From GCA-2708415 sp964353185 (GTDB taxonomy: Bacteria > Pseudomonadota > Alphaproteobacteria > Micavibrionales > Micavibrionaceae), in NCBI GenBank assembly GCA_964353185.1, contig CAYGUV010000003.1:83021-147020 (forward strand): a stretch of DNA of 64,000 nucleotides. Direction: 5' to 3'. Position 1 is the stretch's first letter. Every line of letters begins with the position of its first letter. The position numbers and the translations under genes were made by a program. This document shows, piece by piece, positions 34,725-42,284 of the stretch. Under the pieces are notes generated by a model that saw only the letters and a list, made by a program, of their open reading frames with translations, was not told the DNA's origin and did no database searches.

Positions 34725-35366
34725 TTAAAATACGGAGAGTAAATCTTCCGCAGGAATGGCCGTATACCCAATATAAAGCCCCACAAGAATGATTATAATA
34801 GAAGAAAAAATCTTTAATCCGCTTAAAGATGATTGATCAAATCGTTTTCGAAATAATATTAACGGCGCAGAATAAGCAACCGCCACCACCAATTCAACAA
34901 CACAAATAACAGCCGCCATGATAATAAAATCATTCCATGAGATTTCATTAATATTCATTATGGTTGGTAAAATTCCCGCATAAAAAACAATCGTCAAGGG
35001 GTTAGATAACGTTAAAACCAAAGAAGCGGTAAGATTATCGTAAAAACTTTTTGCTTTTGACTCTTGCAAATGCAGTGGGGCGTTTGCGGTTTGAAGCCCC
35101 TTGATACCAAGCCATATCAAATAAACCGCGGCAAATGATTTTATAAAGATTGAAATGAAAACTATATCAACATTAATAAATTGATATCCAAAGACAACAA
35201 TCGCAAGGAAAAGAATACTAATAACGCAAAAGCCAACAACAAACGCAAAACAAGCCGACCACCCAGAGGCAATAGACCGCGACATAACCATCATCATTCC
35301 CGCCCCTGGTTTTATTGCCAACGCAGCAACGGCTAAAGCCAGTGTTAATATTGATTCAATGCTCAT
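34725..35366 (-). CDS. LysE/RhtB-family exporter, copy 1
   Basis: 213 residues with the same six-helix plan and length as the next gene. Aligned by eye they share IKPGxGMMMVMSR, FAAVYLIxLGIKGLQ, NPLxIVFYAGILPT and the C-terminal GLYIGYTAI, so they are tandem duplicates that have since diverged. Here the usual GPG is GAG. It is divergent from gcvT. A role in exporting excess amino acid, perhaps glycine-related, is tempting from position but unsupported. Confidence 0.88.
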   Translation of the reverse strand: MSIESILTLALAVAALAIKPGAGMMMVMSRSIASGWSACFAFVVGFCVISILFLAIVVFGYQFINVDIVFISIFIKSFAAVYLIWLGIKGLQTANAPLHLQESKAKSFYDNLTASLVLTLSNPLTIVFYAGILPTIMNINEISWNDFIIMAAVICVVELVVAVAYSAPLILFRKRFDQSSLSGLKIFSSIIIILVGLYIGYTAIPAEDLLSVF

Positions 35367-35406
35367 AAATTATCCAATCTTCTTGTGATCAATTCAGGGG
35401 AATCCC

Positions 35407-35435
35407 TTGTTTTTATGCTTAAAACACGATACATA
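35407..35435 (+). promoter_or_regulatory. candidate promoter of the glycine cleavage operon
   Basis: TTGTTT (35407-35412), 17 bases, TACATA (35430-35435), about 38 bases before the gcvT ATG. A short hairpin (AGGG-GAAT-CCCT, 35396-35407) overlaps its -35 side. No glycine riboswitch architecture is seen in the 106-base divergent gap. Confidence 0.38.
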
Positions 35436-35472
35436 ATAATTATCCAAAAATAAAGATACCGAAGTTGTTAAT

Positions 35473-36570
35473 ATGAAGAAAACACCCCTTCACGCCCTGC
35501 ATCTCGAACAAAAGGCCCAAATGGCCGAATTTGCGGGTTATGATATGCCCATCCAATATCCTACTGGCGTCTTGAAAGAACACACACATGTGCGAGAGAA
35601 AGCGGGCATTTTCGATGTATCCCATATGGGGCAATTAACGTTCGACGGTGTGGATGTTCAAAAATTTCTGGAACGCATGACCCCATCTTCTTATGATGCG
35701 CTTAAGCCAAATGCATGTAAATACAGCGTTCTAACAAATGCCGAAGGCGGAATTGTTGATGATTTAATTATCACAAAAATTAATGACACCAAATTTACCG
35801 CTGTTGTGAACGGCGCCTGTAAGGATAAAGATGTCGAATGGTTTGAACAATTTTTACCAGAAGATATCATGATCACCCGACATGAAGACCGCGCGCTTAT
35901 TGCCCTTCAAGGCCCTATGGCAGAGAAAGTCTTAAGAGAAGCACTTGAAATAGACGCCAGTAATTTGGGATATATGGAATATATGGACTTTGGCGGACGC
36001 TGTGGTGTGTATAGACTTGGCTACACTGGTGAAGATGGGTTTGAGATTTCAATGCCCGATACGGACGCACAAACGGCATGGAATAGATTATTAGATCACC
36101 CAGATGTTGCCCCCATTGGGTTAGCGGCGCGTGACAGCTTACGCCTTGAAATGGGATACCCATTATATGGACATGATATTGATGCGACGACCTCCCCTGT
36201 TGAGGCCGGTTTAAATTGGATCATGGGCAAACAAAAGAACAAAGGATTTATTGGGTCAGAGCGTATTTTTGACGAGCTTGAAAATGGCACAAAGAAAATA
36301 CGCATTGGCTTTGAACTGATCGATCGCGGCGTCGCCCGCGAAGGGACTGAGCTTTTTGATGATGCAGGAAACCAAATTGGTGTCATCACCAGTGGAACCT
36401 TCAGCCCGTCGCTGAATAAGGCAATCGGTATGGCGTATGTAGAAACTCATCATGCGAATATTGACAACATCATCATCGCAAAAGTCAGAAACCGCGACAT
36501 GAAAGCGCAATTAAAGGCGTACCCATTCTTAAAAGCCAATACAAAACAAACAATACGCAAAGCAGCATAA
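35473..36570 (+). CDS. gcvT: glycine cleavage system T protein (aminomethyltransferase)
   Basis: 365 residues. It has FAGYDMPIQYPTGVLKEHTH, FDVSHMGQL, LALQGP-like LIALQGPMAE, GYTGEDGFEI with the folate-binding Glu region, and LRLEMGYPLYGHDI. It moves the aminomethyl group from lipoyl-GcvH to tetrahydrofolate, releasing ammonia. First gene of the gcvT-gcvH-gcvPA-gcvPB unit; gcvH follows after 22 bases. Confidence 0.96.
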   Translation: MKKTPLHALHLEQKAQMAEFAGYDMPIQYPTGVLKEHTHVREKAGIFDVSHMGQLTFDGVDVQKFLERMTPSSYDALKPNACKYSVLTNAEGGIVDDLIITKINDTKFTAVVNGACKDKDVEWFEQFLPEDIMITRHEDRALIALQGPMAEKVLREALEIDASNLGYMEYMDFGGRCGVYRLGYTGEDGFEISMPDTDAQTAWNRLLDHPDVAPIGLAARDSLRLEMGYPLYGHDIDATTSPVEAGLNWIMGKQKNKGFIGSERIFDELENGTKKIRIGFELIDRGVAREGTELFDDAGNQIGVITSGTFSPSLNKAIGMAYVETHHANIDNIIIAKVRNRDMKAQLKAYPFLKANTKQTIRKAA

Positions 36571-36592
36571 TTATAAAAGGAGCAACAGAAAC

Positions 36593-36967
36593 ATGAGTAA
36601 CGTAAAATACACCAACGACCACGAATGGATCAAAATTGAAGGTGACACCGCATGGGTTGGTATTACAACTTATGCCCGCCATGCATTGGGTGATTTGGTG
36701 TTTTTGGAATTACCAGAAGTTGGCCGCCAAGTAAAAAAAGGGGATGATTTTGCCGTCGTTGAATCTGTAAAGGCCGCGAGTGAGATTTACACACCCGTTA
36801 CTGGTGAAATTGTTGAGGTTAACGAAGCGCTTGCCGATGACCTTGAAGGATTAAAAGAAGACATCGACACAGGATGGATTGTGAAAGTGAAAATGGCAAA
36901 TGATGTTGAGGCCGCCGAACTTATGGACCGCGCCGCGTATGACACATTTGTCGAAGGATTAGAGTAA
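36593..36967 (+). CDS. gcvH: glycine cleavage system H protein
   Basis: 124 residues. The lipoylated residue is Lys60 in FAVVESVKAASEIYTPV; YTNDHEWIKIEG and GWIVKVKMAN are the other family landmarks. GcvH shuttles the aminomethyl group between the P, T and L proteins. A strong AAAGGAG ribosome site lies upstream. It is followed by a small unrelated gene instead of directly by gcvPA. Confidence 0.97.
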   Translation: MSNVKYTNDHEWIKIEGDTAWVGITTYARHALGDLVFLELPEVGRQVKKGDDFAVVESVKAASEIYTPVTGEIVEVNEALADDLEGLKEDIDTGWIVKVKMANDVEAAELMDRAAYDTFVEGLE

Positions 36968-37003
36968 TTAATTAAACAGAGAACTTAGAACAGGAGAAAT
37001 AAA

Positions 37004-37240
37004 ATGAAAGTAGATTACAAAAGTGAAATATTAAAAAAAGCAGCAGCACTGGGAGACGATGGTTTTAGCAGACAAGCTATTAATATCGATAGAAATTCAG
37101 GAGCAGGCTTGCAAGCATCATGGACAGAAATTGTTGCATCAGGATATGTCGCGCCCAAATTTGGTGGATCCAAAGAAAAGCCACTTGTTTTAACAGACAA
37201 AGGGAGAGAGTTTATAGGACTAGAACCCTCAAAACCATAG
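37004..37240 (+). CDS. small winged-helix-like protein inside the gcv operon, 78 aa
   Basis: 78 residues, basic, preceded by an ideal AGGAG ribosome site. The pattern KSEILKKAAALGDDGFSRQAI, a central helix WTEIVASGYV and a C-terminal KPLVLTDKGREFI wing is what a minimal winged-helix DNA-binding domain looks like (MarR/PadR-type wing). No family was recognised. It lies between gcvH (36 bases) and gcvPA (29 bases) on the same strand, so it could be a local regulator of the operon (inference). A non-regulatory role is equally possible. Confidence 0.72.
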   Translation: MKVDYKSEILKKAAALGDDGFSRQAINIDRNSGAGLQASWTEIVASGYVAPKFGGSKEKPLVLTDKGREFIGLEPSKP

Positions 37241-37269
37241 ACCTCAAAAAAATTTAGGAAAAAACGAAA

Positions 37270-38577
37270 ATGCGTTACCTACCACAAACCAAAAAAACCC
37301 GTGATGAAATGATGGATGCAATCGGCGTGTCAAACGTTGATGAGCTGTTTAAACAAGTGCCGAAAAAAGCGTTTGTTGATGGCAAATGTGATTTGCCAGA
37401 TCATAAGGGGGAGCTTGAGATTGAACGCATCATGCAAAGCTACGCCAACCAAAATTTGGACGCGTTGACCAATCGTTTTTTCTTGGGCGCAGGAACATAT
37501 TTTCACCATGTCCCAGCAAGCGTTGATTACATCATTCAACGCAGTGAGTTTTTAACGGCCTACACGCCTTATCAACCAGAAATCGCACAAGGCACGCTTC
37601 AATATCTTTTTGAATTTCAAACATTCATCGCCCAATTAACAGGGCAAGAGGTTGCGAACGCGTCCCTATATGATGGTGCAACTGCAATGGCAGAGGCGGC
37701 CTTGATGGCAATGCGTGTTACCAAGCGTAAAAAAATATGCTTGGCCAATGATATACACCCACAATATGTCGAAGTGCTCCAATCATTTCTTGGCAACAAT
37801 GAAGGCGCGGCAAGTCATGAAGCAAATTTAGACCCCAAAAATATTGAGGATGATACAGCGGCCGTTATTCTTCAAACGCCTGATTTTTACGGCACGCCCC
37901 ATACGCTTGATGAATGGCGTGCGGCTTGTGATGAAAAAGGCGCTTTACTGATTGTTGTTATCAATGAAATTGTATCACTAGGCATGCTTCCTGCACCCGA
38001 AGAAGCAGACATTGTTTGCGGTGAAGCACAAAGCATTGGCGTCGCCATGAGCTATGGCGGCCCACATCTTGGTTTCTTTGCTTGCCAACAAAAATTTGTC
38101 CGCCAAATTCCTGGCCGTTTATGCGGGGAAACTGTGGATGCCGATGGTAACAAGGGATATGTCCTTACCCTCAACACGCGTGAACAACATATTCGCCGTG
38201 ACAAGGCGACGTCAAATATCTGTACGAACCAAGGGCTCTGCGCCCTCGCCTTTACAGTGCATATGAGCTTGCTTGGCGAAGATGGCTTTAAACAGCTTGC
38301 TACACTTAATCATGAACGTGCCTGTCAACTGGCAGATGCCCTTGAAAAAATTGATGGTGTAAAAGTGGTAAACGATAATTTCTTTAACGAATTTACGGTT
38401 GAAACACCTATGAATGCAGAAAAACTTATTCAAAACTTGGCTGATAAAAATATAATTGGCGGCTACCCACTAACCAAGCACGGCCATGACAATAAATTCT
38501 TAATTGCCGCGACCGAAATCACAACACAAGGCGGTATTGACGCCCTTGCGCTTGCGATTGCTGAGGAGCTAAAATAA
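37270..38577 (+). CDS. gcvPA: glycine dehydrogenase (decarboxylating) subunit 1
   Basis: 435 residues, the N-terminal half of the two-subunit P protein. Landmarks are MRYLPQT, FLGAGTYFHHVPASVDYI, YTPYQPEIAQGTLQ, NASLYDGATAMAEAALMA and GRLCGETVDADG. With GcvPB it decarboxylates glycine using PLP. Split P proteins are common; here the subunit genes are not adjacent but separated by two other genes. Only one base separates its stop from the acetyltransferase start. Confidence 0.96.
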   Translation: MRYLPQTKKTRDEMMDAIGVSNVDELFKQVPKKAFVDGKCDLPDHKGELEIERIMQSYANQNLDALTNRFFLGAGTYFHHVPASVDYIIQRSEFLTAYTPYQPEIAQGTLQYLFEFQTFIAQLTGQEVANASLYDGATAMAEAALMAMRVTKRKKICLANDIHPQYVEVLQSFLGNNEGAASHEANLDPKNIEDDTAAVILQTPDFYGTPHTLDEWRAACDEKGALLIVVINEIVSLGMLPAPEEADIVCGEAQSIGVAMSYGGPHLGFFACQQKFVRQIPGRLCGETVDADGNKGYVLTLNTREQHIRRDKATSNICTNQGLCALAFTVHMSLLGEDGFKQLATLNHERACQLADALEKIDGVKVVNDNFFNEFTVETPMNAEKLIQNLADKNIIGGYPLTKHGHDNKFLIAATEITTQGGIDALALAIAEELK

Positions 38578-38578
38578 T

Positions 38579-39010
38579 ATGAACTTGGCAATTAAAATTG
38601 CTGATAACCGCCAAGATTTCGCCGCCTGCGTTGTCCTTCGCACTATTGTTTTTTTGCAAGAACAAGAATGCCCCTATGGCGAAGAGTTTAACGCCGAAGA
38701 AAATGAGGCAACTTATTACATTGCCTATGCTGGCGACACACCCGTTGCCACCGCGCGCTATCGTAACATAGATGGGTATTTTAAAATTGAACGTGTGTGC
38801 GTTGCCAAGGAATATCGCGGCACAGGCGCGGGCAAAAAAATAATGCAATTTATTATTGATGATATTGAAACCAAGCATCCCAAAGCCACCTTTAAATTAT
38901 CCGCACAAGACCACGCCATGAAATTTTACGAAGGGCTAGGCTTCACCGCCTATGGTGATGGTTTTATCGAAGCCAACATCCCCCACCACATGATGGAGCG
39001 GGGAGCATAA
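38579..39010 (+). CDS. GNAT-family acetyltransferase (ElaA/YjcF-like)
   Basis: 143 residues. The N-terminal LRTIVFLQEQECPYGEEFNAEE resembles the ElaA/YjcF subgroup, and the acetyl-CoA loop is RVCVAKEYRGTGAGKKIMQF with the R-G-x-G-x-G/A pattern, followed by the C-terminal FYEGLGFTAYGDGF. Substrate unknown. It starts 1 base after gcvPA and ends immediately before the hydrolase, so it is co-transcribed and probably translationally coupled. Its position between the glycine dehydrogenase halves is unusual. Confidence 0.88.
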   Translation: MNLAIKIADNRQDFAACVVLRTIVFLQEQECPYGEEFNAEENEATYYIAYAGDTPVATARYRNIDGYFKIERVCVAKEYRGTGAGKKIMQFIIDDIETKHPKATFKLSAQDHAMKFYEGLGFTAYGDGFIEANIPHHMMERGA

Positions 39011-39766
39011 ATGAAATCTAATATTTTAAAAAGCGAAGATAGTTTTTACGTCCCTGCGCGTGATTTAAAAGAAATTCTTGTCCATCATGCCGCCCCAGTA
39101 AACGATAATGACAAAGCGGTCATTTTGGCGCATGGCATTACTGGGCACCCGAATGAATATATTCATTTGAAATCTCGTGATTTTTTTACCCAAAACGGAT
39201 ATCACGTTTACCGCATGTCTTTTTATGATGATAATAATAATGCAAGGCGACTTCACACGACAACTCTTCCCATCCAAGCCAACGACCTAAACGATGTACT
39301 CGCGCACATAAAAGAGAAACATGAAAAGGTCTTTGTTTGTGGGCATTCTTATGGCGGCGCAACCACGTTATTTGCCAACCCCGACAGTACGGCAAATGCC
39401 TTTTGGGATTCGTCTTTTTATGTTTGGGGTTTTTGGAATGAATTCACCAAAGATGAAGAAACTTTTTCAAACAAAGTGATTGGCACAAATAAAAGAATTT
39501 CAATGCTATTTAGTAAAGACATGATGGATCACGCCAACGCGCAAAATGAAAAATCAATGGAGGGTTTAGCCGCGGCTATAAGCGCGCCTTCAATCGTAAT
39601 AACTGCGGCTGATTACACGCTTGTTGATGGCGGAAAACATCTTTTCCAATCCCTCACATGTGAAAAATATTACAAAGAAATTAAAAATGCTGATCATTGT
39701 TTCTACAATGCTCACACTGTTGAAAATTTATTAAAAGAAACACACTCTTGGTTTGAAAGGTTCTAA
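39011..39766 (+). CDS. alpha/beta hydrolase
   Basis: 251 residues. The oxyanion region HGITGHPNEY (41-50), nucleophile elbow GHSYGG with Ser113, an acid candidate in ITAADYTLVDGG, and the C-terminal His in NADHCFYNAHT make a plausible catalytic triad. Esterase, thioesterase or amidase activity cannot be told apart. It begins on the base after the acetyltransferase stop and ends 2 bases before gcvPB, so these genes form one tight cotranslated block. Confidence 0.85.
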   Translation: MKSNILKSEDSFYVPARDLKEILVHHAAPVNDNDKAVILAHGITGHPNEYIHLKSRDFFTQNGYHVYRMSFYDDNNNARRLHTTTLPIQANDLNDVLAHIKEKHEKVFVCGHSYGGATTLFANPDSTANAFWDSSFYVWGFWNEFTKDEETFSNKVIGTNKRISMLFSKDMMDHANAQNEKSMEGLAAAISAPSIVITAADYTLVDGGKHLFQSLTCEKYYKEIKNADHCFYNAHTVENLLKETHSWFERF

Positions 39767-39768
39767 AC

Positions 39769-41334
39769 ATGACAAACGACAAAATTTTACACGACGACAC
39801 GACCAACACAGAAAGCGTAAATGATAATATGTCTGCTAATAATTCAACAAGCACGATCGAAGTGAATGACCGTTCACGCGGCCTAAATTATGATGAAAAC
39901 CTGTTGTGGGAAAAAGGACGCAGTGATGAACCTGGGGTCGACCTACCGAAACCTTTGGGTATAAAAAGCCGTACTGGCGTTGCCGCGCGCGGGAACATCG
40001 GCCTGCCACAAGTGAGCGAGCCTGAAGTTGTGCGTCATTTTGTGCGTTTATCAACCAAAAATTATTCAATCGATAGTGGGTTTTTCCCATTAGGGTCTTG
40101 CACCATGAAACACAACCCGCGTTTGAATGAAAAAGTCGCACGCCTTCCCGGCTTTGCCCATATTCACCCCCTACAACCGACCAGCACCGTTCAGGGCGCC
40201 TTGGCCGTCATGTATGATTTGCAACATTGGCTGGGTGAGCTTACGGGCTTACCCGGTGTTTGCCTAACCCCTGCGGCGGGCGCGCAAGGCGAATTGGCAG
40301 GTGTAATGACGATTGCCCGCGCGCACGCGCTCAAAGGGAACACAGAAAAAACAGTGATGCTTGTCCCAGACTCCGCGCATGGAACAAACCCTGCGACCGC
40401 GGCAATGTGTGGATTTACCATTCGTGTTATCCCAACAAAGGAAACAGGCCGCGTCACCGTGGAGGCATTTAAAGAAGCGCTTGGCGATGGTAAAGATGTC
40501 GCGGGTATGATGGTCACCAACCCCAATACATGCGGTTTATTTGAAACCGATATTGCCGATATTGTGGACTTACTGCATGAGGCTGGCGGATATTTTTATT
40601 GTGATGGCGCAAACTTTAATGCCCTTGTTGGTAAAATTCGCCCTGGTGATTTTGGCGTGGATGTCATGCATATCAACTTGCACAAGACCTTCTCCACCCC
40701 GCATGGTGGCGGTGGTCCGGGGTCTGGCCCCATTTGTGTTACCGAAGAATTGGCGCCTTATGTCCCAACCCCCCTTGTCTTAAAAGACGAAGGCGGATAC
40801 CGCCTAGAACATAATGGGGAGCGTGAGACCACTTGCGGTCGCCTCAAAGGATTCCAAGGGCAATTTGGTATGCATGTGCGCGCATTATCTTACATGATGA
40901 GCCACGGCGCCGATGGTTTGAAACAAGTATCCGAAGACGCGGTCTTAAACGCCAATTATATCTTGAGCCAGTTGAGCGATGATTACCACGTCCCCTTCGA
41001 AGGGCCGTGCATGCACGAAGCTTTATTCACCGAGAAGTATCAAAAAGAACACGGCGTCACTACATTGGATATCGCCAAAGGATTGGTTGAATATGGCATG
41101 CACCCGATGACGGTGTATTTCCCATTGGTGGTAAATGGCGCGATGTTGGTGGAACCCACAGAAACCGAAAGCAAGGATTCAATCGACCGATTTATTCTGG
41201 TGATGAAGAAATTGGCACAAGAAGCCCGCGATGGCGGCCACGACCACTTCGCCCAATACCCCAAAAGCGCCCCCATGCGTAGGCTGGACGAGCTAAAAGC
41301 CGCCAGAGAGCCGAAGTTACGGTGGGGTGAGTAG
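39769..41334 (+). CDS. gcvPB: glycine dehydrogenase (decarboxylating) subunit 2
   Basis: 521 residues, the PLP-binding half of the P protein. The PLP lysine is Lys306 in HINLHKTFSTPHGGGGPGSG; other landmarks are FFPLGSCTMKHNPR, LTPAAGAQGE, DSAHGTNPATAAM and VEPTETES. A polar, probably disordered ~32-residue N-terminal extension precedes the core; an internal ATG at codon 21 may be an alternative start. It pairs with gcvPA to release CO2 and load GcvH. Confidence 0.96.
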   Translation: MTNDKILHDDTTNTESVNDNMSANNSTSTIEVNDRSRGLNYDENLLWEKGRSDEPGVDLPKPLGIKSRTGVAARGNIGLPQVSEPEVVRHFVRLSTKNYSIDSGFFPLGSCTMKHNPRLNEKVARLPGFAHIHPLQPTSTVQGALAVMYDLQHWLGELTGLPGVCLTPAAGAQGELAGVMTIARAHALKGNTEKTVMLVPDSAHGTNPATAAMCGFTIRVIPTKETGRVTVEAFKEALGDGKDVAGMMVTNPNTCGLFETDIADIVDLLHEAGGYFYCDGANFNALVGKIRPGDFGVDVMHINLHKTFSTPHGGGGPGSGPICVTEELAPYVPTPLVLKDEGGYRLEHNGERETTCGRLKGFQGQFGMHVRALSYMMSHGADGLKQVSEDAVLNANYILSQLSDDYHVPFEGPCMHEALFTEKYQKEHGVTTLDIAKGLVEYGMHPMTVYFPLVVNGAMLVEPTETESKDSIDRFILVMKKLAQEARDGGHDHFAQYPKSAPMRRLDELKAAREPKLRWGE

Positions 41335-41953
41335 GATTAAGCTAAATTCAAAACTAAAAGGTTTTTTGAAAGCACGCAAAGCATACGTGTACATTTTTCT
41401 TTCTCTAATCAATATTGCTCTTTGGTTTAAAGCCTTTCAATTATTGGGATGGCTTGAAAGAGATAATTCGCAAGGTTTCATTTATGATTTTCAAATATTA
41501 ATTAGTGGTCTATTAGCTTTTGGAGCAGGATTCTTTATTTGGTATTCTACGCACGAAAACATAAAACACGAAAAACACAAAACCTTAAATGTAGAGAAAG
41601 CTTACCAACTCTATTATTCGAACTACGCTAGAAAAATAGAATATACTATTTGTTATTATCACAAGCTACTAATTGACGGTGATATAGTAAAAGCCCAAAA
41701 AGAGCTAAACCTCTTACCTGAACAATTTTTAATTGACGAAAATCATATCGTTTATTTTCAAGATCAGCACATAAGTACGATAAGTGATTTAGACTTTTCT
41801 ATGGTTCTTGCGAACAAAGTAATTAAAGGAATTATAGATTTACAAAACGTATCTAACGAAGTGCCTATACCAGAAAAACTTACGTCAGCACTAAAGAATC
41901 TTGAGACCGATATGGGAAAATTCAAAAATATTCTTAAAAATCAAAGCACATAA
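41327..41953 (+). CDS. hypothetical two-helix membrane protein, 208 aa
   Basis: 208 residues. It starts with GTG inside the gcvPB stop region (8-base overlap); no ATG occurs near the beginning of the frame. Transmembrane helices near 19-42 and 52-72 are followed by a cytosolic helical domain of about 130 residues containing ARKIEYTICYYHKLLIDGD. Composition is notably AT-rich against gcvPB, suggesting a later acquisition. No family recognised. Its 3' end overlaps the convergent CHMI-like gene by 13 bases. Confidence 0.68.
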   Translation: MSRIKLNSKLKGFLKARKAYVYIFLSLINIALWFKAFQLLGWLERDNSQGFIYDFQILISGLLAFGAGFFIWYSTHENIKHEKHKTLNVEKAYQLYYSNYARKIEYTICYYHKLLIDGDIVKAQKELNLLPEQFLIDENHIVYFQDQHISTISDLDFSMVLANKVIKGIIDLQNVSNEVPIPEKLTSALKNLETDMGKFKNILKNQST

Positions 41954-42282
41954 GTCTTTTTATCCATGTCGCGCACTTCGCAGGTTAGCTTGCATTTAGG
42001 GATGTCTTCGATGTGGGGTTTGATGGCGTTTAAGATTGCTTCGCTGTAGCTGTTTTTTATTTTTATTGTGCGCCCTTCTAACAATAACAATGTCACATGC
42101 ACCATGGCACCGCGGATACCATCATCACCAACACAGACTTCATCTGCAACGATTAAACGGGTTTTAATGCGGCTGGCGTCACCAAGGGCTTCGGCCAATG
42201 CCTTATGCGCATGTTGAACCATTGCGGCGCCATTGATGCCTAGTGATACGCTCTTTGATGTTTCAATAATGATATGTGGCAT
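41941..42282 (-). CDS. CHMI-like tautomerase (5-carboxymethyl-2-hydroxymuconate isomerase family)
   Basis: 113 residues. After Met removal the protein begins Pro-His-Ile-Ile-Ile-Glu, placing the catalytic Pro1 of the tautomerase superfamily, and the remaining layout (GAAMVQHAHKALAEALG, VHVTLLLLEGRT) follows the CHMI/HpaF family. In aromatic degradation CHMI isomerises a dienedioate, but no homoprotocatechuate genes are nearby, so the substrate is unknown. It lies 2 bases after nhaD on the same strand and is probably cotranscribed. Confidence 0.8.
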   Translation of the reverse strand: MPHIIIETSKSVSLGINGAAMVQHAHKALAEALGDASRIKTRLIVADEVCVGDDGIRGAMVHVTLLLLEGRTIKIKNSYSEAILNAIKPHIEDIPKCKLTCEVRDMDKKTYVL

Positions 42283-42284
42283 AA

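Noticed and set aside
35367..35472. Possible glycine riboswitch before gcvT
   Set aside because: The gap is only 106 bases and lacks the two-domain glycine aptamer pattern; only a short 4-base hairpin was seen.
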